Notes under the pieces: model-generated | What the model was told of the DNA's origin: nothing | What the model saw: only the letters and a program-made list of their open reading frames with translations | Database searches by the model: none | Assembly: GCF_900269665.1 (NCBI RefSeq) | Contig: NZ_LT985361.1 | Span: 1,953,459-2,017,458 of the forward strand | Origin: Nocardia suismassiliense | GTDB lineage: Bacteria; Actinomycetota; Actinomycetes; Mycobacteriales; Mycobacteriaceae | Direction: 5' to 3' | DNA length: 64,000 nucleotides | Program-made: the position numbers and the translations under genes | In this document: piece after piece, positions 7,621 through 17,694 of the stretch | Layout of the letters: each line of letters starts with the position of its first letter | How positions within the stretch are numbered: the first letter of the stretch is position 1

Positions 7621-8109
7621 GTGATTCCGCTACTGCCCGGTGCCGCCCATGGCACTGCGGTGCTGGAGGTCGACGACACCCGTGAGCTGCTCGCCCAAGC
7701 ACGCGCCAGAGCGACCAGCGCCGCGGGCCGGGCCAGTGCCGCGAGCAGGCGTGCGGTGAACCGGGACAAGGCGGTCGACCATGTCGCGCGCGCCCACGGC
7801 GCCGCCCGTGCCGTCGCGGCCGCGAACACCACCCGCGACGCCGCATGGCACGCGTATGTCGCCGCCAACCACGCGATCAAGGCAACCTTCTACGCGGTCG
7901 CCAGTGCCGACGCGGCGGTCACCGTCGGGGACGCGGCCGCCGCCGCGCTCACCGCCGCGAAGGCCGCCGCCTTCGCCCCCGACGACATCACGGTCGCCAA
8001 TGCCGCCGCCGCGGCAGAGGAGGCCGCCGCCGGTGCGAGCAACGGGGCCTATGGTGCCCCGACTGCCGTGACGATCGCCCGGATCGCCCATCGCATGTCG
8101 CCGAACTGA
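7621..8109 (+). CDS. alanine-rich helical protein of unknown function
   Basis: A GTG at 7621, six bases after the preceding stop, opens a 162-residue frame. The product is dominated by Ala with regularly spaced Arg, Asp and His (VDHVARAHGAARAVAAANTT; AAWHAYVAANHAIKAT), which predicts long helices or a coiled coil. No signal peptide is present. The ribosome-binding site is weak, so translational coupling to the small gene upstream is likely. High Ala content in a GC-rich genome can also arise in spurious frames; the intact length and tight spacing favour a real gene. Confidence 0.5.
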   Translation: MIPLLPGAAHGTAVLEVDDTRELLAQARARATSAAGRASAASRRAVNRDKAVDHVARAHGAARAVAAANTTRDAAWHAYVAANHAIKATFYAVASADAAVTVGDAAAAALTAAKAAAFAPDDITVANAAAAAEEAAAGASNGAYGAPTAVTIARIAHRMSPN

Positions 8110-8255
8110 CGCGGGGTCATCCCGGAATCGTCGGCCCGCGCAACTGCCTGGTTGCGTTGCCGAGCCTGCTTCTTATCCGTGCTCCAGGCTCTGCACTCGC
8201 CGAGAGGACCGAGCTTGCCCGAGGTTCAGCAATTAATCGGTTAAGTTCACGGTTT

Positions 8256-9710
8256 ATGCGCACATGGACACGGCGTGCCGCGGTAGCACTCGCGGCTTCG
8301 ATGGCCGCGCTGCTGGTCCCCGGCATGGGTGTTGCTCAGCCGGAGCCAACGGCGGGGGTGGCCGCGCTCGGGCCCGACTTCCTCTGGGGCGTCGCGGCGT
8401 CCGGCTTCCAGTCGGAAGGGCACGCGCCGGGCAACGGTGGCCCCGGCTCGGTTTCGGCGCATCGGGTGTCCGCGGGCAACGATGCGCCCGACAGCAATTG
8501 GGTGCGCTACATCGAGCGCCACCCCGAGTTCGACCGATATCAGAGCGCGATCGACTTCTACAACCGGTACGCCGCCGATATCGATCTGGCGAAGTCGCTG
8601 GGGGTGAAGGTGTTCCGGATCGGAATCGAGTGGGCGCGGCTGCAACCGACGAGCCGGTTGGAGTGGGACGCCGACGGCTTCCGCTTCTACGACGCGGTGA
8701 TCGCCAAGATCGTCAAGGCGGGCATGCGGCCGATGCTCACCCTCGATCACTGGGTGTACCCGGGCTGGGCGTACGACGGAGCCTTCCGAGGCAAACATTC
8801 CGATTCGCCGGACACCGGCTGGGACAACCCGGAAATGGTCGAAGCCTGGCTGGCCAACATGCGCAAGGTGGTGGACCGATACGCGCCGCGAAATCCGTTG
8901 TGGGTCACCATCAACGAGCCGGTCGCCTACATCATGCACGAGGTACGCAACAACGCCACCAATCAGGGGCGGATGGAAGATCTGGTGGCCGAGGCGCACA
9001 ACAAGATCTACGACTACATTCACCAGGTACGCCCCGACGCGCAGGTGACCAGCAACATCGGCTACGTCGCCGGGATCGACGATCAGGTCAACGGTGCATT
9101 GTTCGCGAAGATCGCCGATCACCTCGACTACATCGGCGTCGACTACTACTTCGCCTACGAACCGCCGGCCTCGACGCCACCCGCCACCGTCCGGTCCATC
9201 GCGGCCATCGGGTCACCCGGTATGTGGAACCTGCCGATCCGGACCGAGGGCATCTACTACGCGGTGAAACGTTATGCGGAGGAGGCGCGCAAGGTCGGCA
9301 AGCCCGATATGCCGATCTACGTGGTCGAGAACGGTATGCCCACCGAGGATGCCAACTCCGACGACGGCAATACGCCGGGGACAGGCAACTACAATCGCAG
9401 CGACCACTTGCGCGACACCGTCTACTGGTTGCAACGCGCCAAGGCCGACGGCGTGAACCTGATCGGCTACAACTACTGGAGCATCACCGACAACTACGAA
9501 TGGGGCAGCTACCGCCCACGATTCGGCCTCTACACCGTGGACGTGCTGAGCGACCCCACCCTGCAGCGCCGCCCCACCAAAGCCGTCGCCACCTACACCG
9601 AGACCATCGCCGGGGGCGGAGTCTCGCCGGACTATCGGCCCACCCGTGCGCCGTCCGGTTGCGACGTCGTCGACCCGACTCCCGGCTGCGTCGATGTGGC
9701 GGCTCCGTAG
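8256..9710 (+). CDS. secreted GH1 family beta-glycosidase
   Basis: A 484-residue protein with signal peptide (MRTWTRRAAVALAASMAALL, cut near GVAQP). The mature enzyme is a GH1 barrel: FLWGVAASGFQSEG at the start of the barrel, FRIGIEWARLQP, the acid/base Glu221 in TINEPVAY, and the nucleophile Glu358 in VVENGMP. The end motif YNYWSITDNYEWGSYRPRFG is the conserved GH1 aglycone region. It should retain exo-beta-glycosidase activity on beta-glucosides or related substrates outside the membrane; exported GH1 enzymes are less common than cytosolic ones. It ends in a Cys-containing tail after the barrel. It is followed by a bidirectional terminator. Confidence 0.9.
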   Translation: MRTWTRRAAVALAASMAALLVPGMGVAQPEPTAGVAALGPDFLWGVAASGFQSEGHAPGNGGPGSVSAHRVSAGNDAPDSNWVRYIERHPEFDRYQSAIDFYNRYAADIDLAKSLGVKVFRIGIEWARLQPTSRLEWDADGFRFYDAVIAKIVKAGMRPMLTLDHWVYPGWAYDGAFRGKHSDSPDTGWDNPEMVEAWLANMRKVVDRYAPRNPLWVTINEPVAYIMHEVRNNATNQGRMEDLVAEAHNKIYDYIHQVRPDAQVTSNIGYVAGIDDQVNGALFAKIADHLDYIGVDYYFAYEPPASTPPATVRSIAAIGSPGMWNLPIRTEGIYYAVKRYAEEARKVGKPDMPIYVVENGMPTEDANSDDGNTPGTGNYNRSDHLRDTVYWLQRAKADGVNLIGYNYWSITDNYEWGSYRPRFGLYTVDVLSDPTLQRRPTKAVATYTETIAGGGVSPDYRPTRAPSGCDVVDPTPGCVDVAAP

Positions 9711-9761
9711 CAGCCTGCTGGATCAGGCTGGGATGGCCGACTTCAGGGTTACCGAGCGCAA

Positions 9762-9792
9762 AAACGGGATGCCCGTCGAGGGCATCCCGTTT
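9762..9792. terminator. bidirectional intrinsic terminator
   Basis: AAACGGGATGCC (9762-9773) pairs with GGCATCCCGTTT (9781-9792) across a 7-base loop. It sits between the convergent GH1 and L,D-transpeptidase genes and carries short A and T runs suited to termination on both strands. Confidence 0.8.
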
Positions 9793-9811
9793 CGCGTGTT
9801 GAAAGATCGTG

Positions 9812-10336
9812 TTACTCCACGACTTCGACTATGTCGCCGGGCTCCAAATGATTGAAGGTGGCCTCGGCGGCATCGGGGTTCATCCGAATGCAGCCGTGCG
9901 ACATCGAATCGAGCGGCCCGATGTGTGTGGCGATATCGCCGTCGAAGAAGACGGCGTATTCCATCGGCGCATTGTGCATTGTGCTCCAGAAATCCCGCCG
10001 CTTGAAGTCGACGTCGAAGACGCCGACGTGCGACTCGTATCCCGGCCTGCCGATCTCGATCGGCTTCGGACCGAACACGGTCCGGCCGTCCTCCATCAGC
10101 CACACTTCCTTGGTCGACAGCCGCATGCACGCGCGCACCTTCGCCGCGGTGCACGGTGCGTAGACCGGCGCGGGAGGCGGCGGCTGAATGATGGCCGGGA
10201 TACCCGGTATATCGGGGCCGCCGGGCCATAACGGCTCGGCCTGCGCGGTTGCCGTCATGGCGAATCCGGCTGACGCGACCCCGGCCAGTACCGCGAATCT
10301 AGCCGCCCGATCTCGAAAACGCCTGCTGCTCGTCAA
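9812..10336 (-). CDS. exported L,D-transpeptidase (YkuD domain)
   Basis: A 174-residue protein read from a TTG at 10336 with AGAGAGG 8 bases upstream; the in-frame GTG at 10366 is the alternative. A signal sequence (FAVLAGVASAGFAMTATAQA) is followed by a Pro-rich linker and a YkuD domain. The catalytic motif is SHGCIRM, with the upstream His in THIGPLDSMSHG and the beta-strand GRTVFGPKPIEIGRPG. L,D-transpeptidases form 3-3 peptidoglycan cross-links or attach proteins to the wall. It lacks the immunoglobulin-like domains of mycobacterial LdtMt proteins and is a short form. It is convergent with the GH1 gene. Confidence 0.88.
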   Translation of the reverse strand: MTSSRRFRDRAARFAVLAGVASAGFAMTATAQAEPLWPGGPDIPGIPAIIQPPPPAPVYAPCTAAKVRACMRLSTKEVWLMEDGRTVFGPKPIEIGRPGYESHVGVFDVDFKRRDFWSTMHNAPMEYAVFFDGDIATHIGPLDSMSHGCIRMNPDAAEATFNHLEPGDIVEVVE

Positions 10337-10500
10337 ATTTCCGACCTCTCTTCGCCTTACCGCCACGCTTTGTGCCGAATGCCCAGGGTGATAGGAATGC
10401 CTCGTCGCAACGCTCAGAAATCCGAGGTGCTGCCGATCATCGCGGACGGTGCGCGTGTGGTCAATCGTGGCGCGCGAATTGTTAGCCGAACTATCCCTGG

Positions 10501-12057
10501 TTAACCGAACAGCCCCCCGCCGTGCCCGGCCTGCTGGCCGCCGCCGGTGCCGCCGATGAACCCGCCGGGCGGCAGCTCCGAGGGCTGCACGATGACGAAG
10601 CCGCGGCCGGAGAACGCCAGCGTGAGGCCCTCACCGGTGCTGCGCCCGAGCAGCCTGCCCAGGCCGAACGAGTCGTTGCGCTTGATCCCGGTCTGCAAAC
10701 TCGACGACCAGGCCACCGCCGCTTGCGGATCGGCGTAGGTCGGCTGATCCACCTGCAAGACCACGGGCGAGCCGTGCGTGGTGATGGCGATCCGGCCCCG
10801 CCCGGTGAAGACGCAGTTGAAAAGCCCGGCGTTACTGGCGACTCCGGCCGCACCCTGCACCCGCTGGACCCGGTAGCTCAGGCTCGAGTCGAAGGCGAGC
10901 ACGTTGGACCCGTTGATGGTGAGGCCGTCGCTGCCGTCGAGGTCGATGAGGTGCACGTCGGCGGCGCTGTCGGCGAGGAACAGGTCGCCGCGGCCGGACA
11001 CGTTCATCAGCGGCACGCCCTCGCCGGTGAGCCGCTGGGTGATCGCCCGGCCGATGCCGCCGGAGCCCAGCGCCTTGAACTGCATGTCGCCCTGGTACGC
11101 CACCATCGAACCGGCCCGCGCCATGACCTCGCCGTTGACGGCGACCTTGATCATCTTGCTGCCCTGCTTCTGGATGCCGACGCCGGTGACCTCGGCGTGG
11201 TTCGGGTTGAACAGATCGCTCTGCATGGGCAGTGCTCCTTGCTGAGGTGAGGGCGCGACGGGCGGGGGATACGAGGGTGCGCCCTGCGGGGGATAGTTCG
11301 GTGGCGCGCCTTGGGGTGGGTAGTTCGGTGGTGCGCCCTGGGGCGGGTAGTTCGGTGGTGCGCCTTGCGGTGCGTAGTTCGGCGGTGCACCCTGCGGCGG
11401 ATAGTTTGTCGGTGCGCCAGGTGGTGGATAATTCGAGGGCGCGCCCTGAGGCGAATAGTTCGGCGGTGGCGCGCCGTGGGGCGGAGGCGGTGCCTGCGAC
11501 GGGTAGCCCGGCGGCGAAACCGGTGCGGCAGCAGCAGCGCTCGGCGTGGGCGCCTCGGGTTCGTCGTCGATGTTCACCCCGAACGCCGTCGCGATACCGG
11601 CCAGCCCGTTGTCGTAACCCTGCCCGACCGCACGCACCTTCCAGGCGCCGCCGCGGCGATAGATCTCCACGCACACCACGGCCGTTTCGGTGGTGAGCCC
11701 GTCCATCGGGAAAGTCAGTGTGCCCGAATCGGAGCCGATCGTCGCCTGCAACGTGCCCGCGCGGGCGAAGGTGGGCGGTCCGCTGCCGTCGAGGCTGGCG
11801 GTGACCACGACCTTGTCGACGTCGGCCGGTAGCGCGCTGGTCTGCACGTCGACCATGTCACCACGACCGCTGCCGTGCCGATAGGTGACGCCGGGTCCGA
11901 CCGGCTGGTTGAAGAAGACGAAGTCGGCGTCGGATCGGACGCGTCCGTCCGCGCCGAGCAGCAGCGCCGACACGTCGACCCCGGCCGAGCAGGCGACGGT
12001 CACCGTCATGCGATCGGCTGGCGCCGGCCGGTTCTCGCCGCGCGCGAGGGCGCTCAC
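10501..12057 (-). CDS. TerD domain - repeat linker - AIM24 domain fusion
   Basis: A 518-residue cytosolic protein from a GTG at 12057. Residues 1-165 are a TerD domain (LARGENRPAP, GVDVSALLLGADGRV, FVFFNQPVGPG, VVCVEIYRRGGAWKVRAVGQGYDNGLAG), a calcium-binding beta-sandwich of tellurite and stress resistance loci. Residues 195-268 are about eight copies of a nine-residue unit (GAPPNYPPQ). Residues 290-510 are an AIM24/TIGR00266-type beta domain (VNGEVMARAGSMVAYQGDM, GEGLTLAFSGRGFVIVQPSE) with a Gly/His-rich tail. TerD and AIM24 genes often neighbour each other; here they are one polypeptide. No clear ribosome-binding site precedes the start. Confidence 0.88.
   Translation of the reverse strand: MSALARGENRPAPADRMTVTVACSAGVDVSALLLGADGRVRSDADFVFFNQPVGPGVTYRHGSGRGDMVDVQTSALPADVDKVVVTASLDGSGPPTFARAGTLQATIGSDSGTLTFPMDGLTTETAVVCVEIYRRGGAWKVRAVGQGYDNGLAGIATAFGVNIDDEPEAPTPSAAAAAPVSPPGYPSQAPPPPHGAPPPNYSPQGAPSNYPPPGAPTNYPPQGAPPNYAPQGAPPNYPPQGAPPNYPPQGAPPNYPPQGAPSYPPPVAPSPQQGALPMQSDLFNPNHAEVTGVGIQKQGSKMIKVAVNGEVMARAGSMVAYQGDMQFKALGSGGIGRAITQRLTGEGVPLMNVSGRGDLFLADSAADVHLIDLDGSDGLTINGSNVLAFDSSLSYRVQRVQGAAGVASNAGLFNCVFTGRGRIAITTHGSPVVLQVDQPTYADPQAAVAWSSSLQTGIKRNDSFGLGRLLGRSTGEGLTLAFSGRGFVIVQPSELPPGGFIGGTGGGQQAGHGGGLFG
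11254..11475 (-). repeat. 27-bp coding tandem repeat (about 8 units)
   Basis: Nine-residue units of the form GAPPNYPPQ repeat head to tail within the TerD-AIM24 protein. Several neighbouring units are nearly identical at the DNA level, so copy number may vary between strains. The encoded linker is a flexible Pro/Tyr/Gln segment. Confidence 0.85.
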
Positions 12058-12227
12058 CGGGCACCCGCGCGGTGATCGGCGCTCGGGCCGAATGGCATGG
12101 GATTCACGGCATCAAGTCTGTCCCGACTCGGCCCCGCGCGCCACCGTCCGCGCCGTACCGAACCCGGCCGCCGCACACCTTTCGACTTCCCGCAGACGAA
12201 TTCGCAGGCGATTCGATCTGCGGGAGA

Positions 12228-13637
12228 TCAAATAGTGTGCGGCTGCGCGGGGTTCGGGGCAGTGCGGGCGAGGGTGACGCCGAGCGCAAAAGTGGCTGCG
12301 ACGGTGGCCAGCAGGACGATCGCGACGACGGCGGAACCACCGACCAGGGTGGTGAAGTTGTCGATGACCAGCGCTGTGATCAGCACCAGTCCGCCGGTGC
12401 CGAGCACGGGCGCGATCACCGTGTGCCAGGCCCGGCGGTCCACGCCGGTGCGGCGGAAGAAGACGATGACGGCGACGCTGGTGAGCAGCATCAGCAGCAG
12501 CATCGCCACGGTGGCCAGGCCGGACATCCAGGTGAACAGCTGCAGGACGGGGTCGGCGCCGGCGAGTGCGAAGGTGCCGAGGAGCAGCGCCGCCGACAAC
12601 GTCTGGGCGAGTGCGGCCTTGTGCGGGGAGCCGTGCCGGAGGTGGATATGGCCGAGCGCCGGATGACCGATGCCGTCGCGGGCCAGCGCGTAGCCGTAGC
12701 GGGAGATCGCGTTGTGGAACGCGAGCAGGGCGGCGAACAAGCTGGTCACCAGCAGGATTGCCATGAGATCGGCGGCGGATTCGCCGAGGAACAGCCGCGC
12801 GGCGGTGAAGGTCAGGCCTTCGGGGTCCGCGCCCGCGGCCGCCGCGACGCCATCGCTGCCGAACGCGAGCACGACCGCCCAGCTGGCCACCGCGTAGAGC
12901 ACGCCGATCGTGCCGACCGCGAGATAGGTGGCCCGGGGGATGGTGCGGCGCGGGTCCCGGGCCTCCTCGCCGTAGATCGCGGTGGCCTCGAACCCGATGA
13001 ACGACGCGATCGCGAACATCAACGCGACCCCGGGAGATCCGTCGAAAAACGCCGACGGAGTGAAGGAGACGGTGTCGATGCCGTGCGCGCCGCCGCGGCT
13101 CAGCACGGCCGCCGACAACGCCACAATGATGGCGATCTCGACCACCAGCAGCACGCCGAGCACCTTGGCGCCGAGCTCGATATTGCGGTAGCCCAGCACG
13201 GCGACGACGGCCATCAGCGCGAAAGCGTAGAAGTACCAAGGTAAATCGGGCCCACCGTAGTGCACGACGAGCTCTTCGACGGTCGACGCCGCCAGGCCGT
13301 AGATCCCTGCCTGGATGGCGGTATATGCCAGCAGAGCCAGCCCCGCCGCACCGAGCCCTGCCCGGGGGCCGAGGCCCCGGCGGACGTAGGCGTAGAACGC
13401 ACCTGCTTCGTCCAAATGGCTACTCATCGCGGCATATCCGACGCTGAACAGCAGTAGGACGCCCGCGGCGACGAGGTAGGCGGTCGGTGCGCCCGCGCCG
13501 TTGCCGAGCCCGATCATGAGTGGCAACGCGCCGCCGACGGCGGTCAGCGGCGCGGCGGCCGCGATGACGAGGAATACGATCCCGGTCACCCCGATCGAAC
13601 CGAGTAATCGTGCACCGGCAGTGGATGATTCAGTCAT
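12228..13637 (-). CDS. APC-family amino acid/amine permease
   Basis: A 469-residue integral membrane protein with about 12 hydrophobic segments. It starts at the ATG at 13637, preceded by GGAG, and overlaps the end of the amine oxidase gene by 8 bases, so the two are translationally coupled. APC signatures are visible: [20 protein letters not shown] in segment 1, [19 protein letters not shown], and [17 protein letters not shown] in segment 6, followed by RRTIPRATY. The family imports amino acids or amines by proton symport. The coupling to a copper amine oxidase suggests the substrate is a primary amine such as tyramine or phenylethylamine. Confidence 0.9.
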   Translation of the reverse strand: MTESSTAGARLLGSIGVTGIVFLVIAAAAPLTAVGGALPLMIGLGNGAGAPTAYLVAAGVLLLFSVGYAAMSSHLDEAGAFYAYVRRGLGPRAGLGAAGLALLAYTAIQAGIYGLAASTVEELVVHYGGPDLPWYFYAFALMAVVAVLGYRNIELGAKVLGVLLVVEIAIIVALSAAVLSRGGAHGIDTVSFTPSAFFDGSPGVALMFAIASFIGFEATAIYGEEARDPRRTIPRATYLAVGTIGVLYAVASWAVVLAFGSDGVAAAAGADPEGLTFTAARLFLGESAADLMAILLVTSLFAALLAFHNAISRYGYALARDGIGHPALGHIHLRHGSPHKAALAQTLSAALLLGTFALAGADPVLQLFTWMSGLATVAMLLLMLLTSVAVIVFFRRTGVDRRAWHTVIAPVLGTGGLVLITALVIDNFTTLVGGSAVVAIVLLATVAATFALGVTLARTAPNPAQPHTI

Positions 13638-15585
13638 CGGGAGCTCCATGGCAAGGACTGGTCGAGGCGGCGCAGTGGCCGGAGCCGGTGCGCGGAACAT
13701 CGAGGGTGGGGTTGCGGTCGAAGAAGCCGACCGGTTCGAGCGTGAATCCGGTGTAGGCGACCGGCATGATCGGCCAGTCCTCCGGGCGCGGAAAGTGCGT
13801 GAGGCCGAACGTATGCCACACGACGAGGTCTTCGTTGTCGAGTGCCCGGTCGCCGGACACGTAGTCGGGAAGCCCCGCACCGCCGGGATGCTGATTCACG
13901 AAATCGCCTGCGGCATAGCGCTCTTTCGGGTCGTAGCGGGTAACCCAGAGGCTCTTGGTGGCGAACGTGGCCCGCTGCGCGATGGGTGACTCGTCTGCGG
14001 CGAGCAGCGTCTCTTTGCCTTCCGGGTGCAGGACGTAGGAGACATGCTGTCCCAAGCGGTTACGCACCTCGGGGTTGCTGATGTGCCAGGTGCGGCCGAC
14101 CCGGTTGTCCGCGAGCCGCTGGGCCTGCGATTCGCGGATCAGCGGGGTGCGCCGCCGCGTGAAAGCGTTGCCGTGCGGGTTGTCCGGGCCGATCGGCAGC
14201 CGGACACTCTCGACCTCCGCCACCTGGTTGCGGTGTCCATCGACCATCATGTCGAGTCGCGCGCTGAACAGGTGCTGGTGATACGGCGCACCGAGACCGG
14301 GCGCCACCTGCGTGGAGAACGGGTGGTCGGCGCCGGGATAGGCGGCGGTGAACACGATTCCGGTGGCCTTGACCTCGAAACCGATGGTCCCGTCGAGGTA
14401 CAGGTACCAGAAGAAGCCGTAGTCGTAGTTGCCGACCGTGGTGAAGAAGGAGATCACCAGCCTGCGCTGGCGGCGCACCTCCCGCGAGCCGGTCCACAGG
14501 TCGGTGTGCTTCCACAGCACGCCGAAATCCTCTTCGTGCAGGCAGACCGCGTTGCTCAGGACGCGCGGCCGGCCCGCCTCGTCGGCGATGACCGCGTCGA
14601 AGTAGGTGATGTCGCCGACGCAGTCGCAGCCGAGCTCGAGGGCGTTGGCGTAGCGCCCGACGAGGTATTCCCCGGTGTCGAAGTAGTTCTGCCAGGAGCG
14701 GATCGGCGACGGATCGGCGTAGGGCACCACCATCTCCGCGATGGACGCGCGATGGATGATCGGCCGGAGCCGGCCGCCGTCGTGAAAACCGATTTGGTGC
14801 AGCACAAGTCCCTCGCGCGCATCGAAACCCACTCGCACCGACCACTTCTCCCACTCGACGAGATTGCCGCGCACGGTGAAACTCGGCCCCTGCGGCTGGC
14901 TGATCTCGATCGGTTTCTGGGTGCTGCGCAATGGGCCGGTCACGCCGGGGTCGTCGAAATTGCCGGATTCCTGGGGTATGTCGACCGGCCCGGCGTCGAT
15001 CACCCGCAACACCTCGCGCGTCATGACGTCGACGAAGGCGACCAGCCCGTCGATCGGATGCGCCCACGGGTGGTCCTTCGCGTGCTGCTGGTGAAACGCC
15101 AAACCGCGTAGGATTCGCCGGCCTGCCTCGCCCGGGTAGTCGAATACGCCTGCCGACAGCGGGGCGACGCGCACCTCGGTGACGTCGAGGCCGCGGGCGG
15201 CCAGCGCGGCCAGCCAGTCGGGATCGGTCGCCAGCACCGCCTCTACCAGCTCGAACTCCTCGTCGAGCACCGGCAGCTGACCGTCGACGATCGCGTCCAT
15301 GGTGCGCTGCGTGAGCACCACGCGGCGGCCGAGCGACACGGTCAGGTCCACGGCGTTCGGACGATCCACGTCGTGCAGCAGCACCCGGAAGCAGCGGTCC
15401 AACGGGGTGGCGTCGGACCAGTCGTACACGGCGTACTTGTCCGGTTCGTCCAGCCCGACGTAGACGAAACGTGTTGTCGGCGTGATCAGCCCGGCGTCGG
15501 CGACGACGGCGCGCACCTCGGCGATCTCCGCTTCGGTGGGCAGCGCGAGCGGATGATCGGCACGTTCCGGTGTCGGTGTGGGCAT
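13630..15585 (-). CDS. copper-containing primary amine oxidase
   Basis: A 651-residue enzyme from an ATG at 15585 with a strong GGAGGGG ribosome-binding site. It fits the family length (about 640-660) and shows the topaquinone motif N-Y387-D-Y in [14 protein letters not shown], where the first Tyr becomes the cofactor. Copper-ligand histidines are visible in [12 protein letters not shown] and the C-terminal [16 protein letters not shown]. The likely catalytic base Asp lies in [11 protein letters not shown]. It oxidises primary amines to aldehyde, ammonia and peroxide. It carries no signal peptide. The permease gene follows with an 8-base overlap, giving an uptake-and-oxidation module. Confidence 0.93.
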   Translation of the reverse strand: MPTPTPERADHPLALPTEAEIAEVRAVVADAGLITPTTRFVYVGLDEPDKYAVYDWSDATPLDRCFRVLLHDVDRPNAVDLTVSLGRRVVLTQRTMDAIVDGQLPVLDEEFELVEAVLATDPDWLAALAARGLDVTEVRVAPLSAGVFDYPGEAGRRILRGLAFHQQHAKDHPWAHPIDGLVAFVDVMTREVLRVIDAGPVDIPQESGNFDDPGVTGPLRSTQKPIEISQPQGPSFTVRGNLVEWEKWSVRVGFDAREGLVLHQIGFHDGGRLRPIIHRASIAEMVVPYADPSPIRSWQNYFDTGEYLVGRYANALELGCDCVGDITYFDAVIADEAGRPRVLSNAVCLHEEDFGVLWKHTDLWTGSREVRRQRRLVISFFTTVGNYDYGFFWYLYLDGTIGFEVKATGIVFTAAYPGADHPFSTQVAPGLGAPYHQHLFSARLDMMVDGHRNQVAEVESVRLPIGPDNPHGNAFTRRRTPLIRESQAQRLADNRVGRTWHISNPEVRNRLGQHVSYVLHPEGKETLLAADESPIAQRATFATKSLWVTRYDPKERYAAGDFVNQHPGGAGLPDYVSGDRALDNEDLVVWHTFGLTHFPRPEDWPIMPVAYTGFTLEPVGFFDRNPTLDVPRTGSGHCAASTSPCHGAPDD

Positions 15586-15945
15586 GCGGCCCCTCCATCC
15601 TGGTTCTACGAATACGGGAAACAAGGAGTTGTTCGCTGCGGAGCTGCGTCCGGTAAGTATATTCAGCAACTATTCGGACAATTGGTAGGCATCGGGCGCG
15701 TTCGTATTGTCGATGCTTATTTGCCGACCGGGCTCGATCTGGTGAATCTGCTAGTCGTCCGTGGTAGCGAGCGGTTGTCAGGCAAAGTTACTACCCTGAT
15801 CCCATATTCGTTCGGGTGAGAATGACGGGCGTTGATGACCATATTCCGAGCATGGAGTTACGCAATGGCAAATCATTGCGCGCACCCGACCCCGGTGCGG
15901 TGTGAGAACCGACCCCTTGACGGTTAGTGACCGATCGGTTGCAAT
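15586..15945. other. divergent promoter region between amine oxidase and deacylase genes (360 bp)
   Basis: No gene is supported here. It should contain promoters for the reverse amine oxidase-permease pair and the forward deacylase-TetR pair. The only notable site is the palindrome ACCGATCGGT at 15930-15939 just before the deacylase start. An AT-richer patch occurs at about 15600-15730. Confidence 0.5.
15930..15939. promoter_or_regulatory. candidate TetR-type operator (ACCGATCGGT)
   Basis: A perfect 10-bp palindrome lies 6 bases before the deacylase GTG. The deacylase is cotranscribed with a TetR-family gene, and such regulators commonly bind palindromes in their own promoter. The core GACCGATCGG also appears at 21321 upstream of another TetR gene. 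Confidence 0.4.
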
Positions 15946-17694
15946 GTGAGAGTGAGCTACGACACGATCATCAAGTCCGGGCGCTGGTTCGACGGCGCCG
16001 GTTCGCCCTCCGCCACGCGGCACCTCGGACTCCGCGGCGATCGTGTCGTCACGGTGTCGGCGGACCCCCTCGACGAGACGGACTGCCCGAATGTCATCGA
16101 GGCCGCGGGCAAGTGGGTCGTGCCCGGCATGATCGACATCCATACGCACTACGACATCGAGGTGCTGAAGACGCCCGCGCTCACCGAATCGGTGCGCCAC
16201 GGCATCACCACGGTGCTGCTCGGGTCGTGTTCGCTGTCGACCGTGCATGTCGGGGCGACCGATGCGGGCGATCTGTTCGGCCGGGTCGAGGCGATCCCGC
16301 GGCGCCACGTCATCGAGGCGGTCGACGAGGTCAAGACCTGGCAGTCCGCGCGCGAGTACATCGCGGCGCTGGAGGAGCTGCCGCTCGGCCCGAATATCGC
16401 TGCCATGCTGGGGCATTCGGATATCCGGACCGCGCAGATGGGACTCGACCGCGCTACCCGCAAAGAGGTCCGGCCCACGCCGGCCGAACAGGCGGCCATG
16501 GAAGCGGCGCTGACCGAGGCGCTCGATGCCGGATTCGTCGGAATGTCCGCGCAGCAACTGCTTTTCGACAAGATCGACGGCGACACCTGCCGCTCGCGCA
16601 CGCTGCCGTCGACCTACGCCAAGGCGCGAGAACGCCGCCGCCTCAACGCGATTCTGCGACGGCGCCGCCGCGTACTGCAGGCCGGACCCGACGTCGCCTC
16701 GGTGCGCAGTATCGCCGCGATGACGCTGAGCAGTTTGGGCATCTTCCGCAAGCGATTGAAGACGACGCTGCTCTCGGCCGCCGACATCAAGGCGAATCCG
16801 GCGCTGGTCTACATCATGGGACCGATCGCGCGCGCGTTGAACGCGCTCGGCGGCGACTTCCGCTGGCAGCACCTGCCGGTGCCGTTCGAGGTCTACGCCG
16901 ACGGCATCGACCTGGTGATCTTCGAGGAGTTCGGCTCGGGCGCCGCCGCGCTGCACCTCGCCGACCAGGTCGAGCGCAACGCGCTGATGCAGGACGAGTC
17001 GTATCGGCGGCGGTTCCGCAAGGACTACGACGCCAAGTTCGGCATGCGGGTCTGGCACCGCGACTTCTTCGACGCCGAGATCGTCTCCTGCCCGGACGAT
17101 TCGGTGATCGGGAAGACGTTCGGGCAGGTCGGCGTGGAGCGCGGCACGCACCCGGTGGACGCGTTTCTCGATCTGGTGGTCGCCCACGGCACCAAACTGC
17201 GCTGGCGCACCACGATTTCCAACCATCGGCCGAAGTTCTTGACCAAGCTCGGCGCAGATCCCGGTGTGCAGCTGGGTTTTTCGGACGCAGGCGCCCACCT
17301 GCGGAACATGGCGTTCTACAACTTCGGCCTCCGCTTCCTGCGTCGCGTGCACGACGCTGAGCGTGCCGGGACGCCGTTCCTGTCACTGGAGCGCGCGGTG
17401 CACCGGCTCACCGGCGAACTCGCCGACTGGTACGGGATCGACGCGGGCCACCTGAACGCGGGCGACCGAGCGGATCTGGTGATCATCGACCCGGCGCACC
17501 TGGACGACTCGCTGGACGCCTACGCCGAAAGCCCGGTCGCGCAGTATGACAATCTGTCTCGCATGGTGAATCGCAATGACGGGGCGGTCTCGGCCGTCTT
17601 CATCGGCGGTGAGTACGTCTTCGGTGACGGTACGGCCGCGCCGATCCTCGGCACCGACCGCACCGGGCGATTCCTCAGGTCCCAGGTGCGGTGA
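15946..17694 (+). CDS. N-acyl-D-amino-acid deacylase/amidohydrolase family protein
   Basis: A 582-residue cytosolic amidohydrolase from a GTG at 15946. The metal-binding motif HTHYD is at residues 66-70 (GMIDIHTHYDIEVL), with SVRHGITTVLLGSCS after it, MLGHSDIRT in the middle and the late motif GFSDAGAHLRNMAFYN that carries the catalytic-type Asp. The end (NAGDRADLVIIDP, FIGGEYVF) is the small beta domain of the superfamily. Family members remove acyl groups from D-amino acids or hydrolyse cyclic amides. Substrate is not fixed by sequence. Its stop overlaps the start of a TetR gene (GTGA), so regulation by that protein is likely. Confidence 0.85.
   Translation: MRVSYDTIIKSGRWFDGAGSPSATRHLGLRGDRVVTVSADPLDETDCPNVIEAAGKWVVPGMIDIHTHYDIEVLKTPALTESVRHGITTVLLGSCSLSTVHVGATDAGDLFGRVEAIPRRHVIEAVDEVKTWQSAREYIAALEELPLGPNIAAMLGHSDIRTAQMGLDRATRKEVRPTPAEQAAMEAALTEALDAGFVGMSAQQLLFDKIDGDTCRSRTLPSTYAKARERRRLNAILRRRRRVLQAGPDVASVRSIAAMTLSSLGIFRKRLKTTLLSAADIKANPALVYIMGPIARALNALGGDFRWQHLPVPFEVYADGIDLVIFEEFGSGAAALHLADQVERNALMQDESYRRRFRKDYDAKFGMRVWHRDFFDAEIVSCPDDSVIGKTFGQVGVERGTHPVDAFLDLVVAHGTKLRWRTTISNHRPKFLTKLGADPGVQLGFSDAGAHLRNMAFYNFGLRFLRRVHDAERAGTPFLSLERAVHRLTGELADWYGIDAGHLNAGDRADLVIIDPAHLDDSLDAYAESPVAQYDNLSRMVNRNDGAVSAVFIGGEYVFGDGTAAPILGTDRTGRFLRSQVR

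Noticed and set aside
12072..13244. 390-residue forward open frame over the permease
   Set aside because: The reverse strand encodes a complete APC permease with 12 hydrophobic segments.
14060..15598. 512-residue Arg-rich reverse frame overlapping the amine oxidase
   Set aside because: It lacks any family signature, whereas the other reverse frame has the topaquinone motif.
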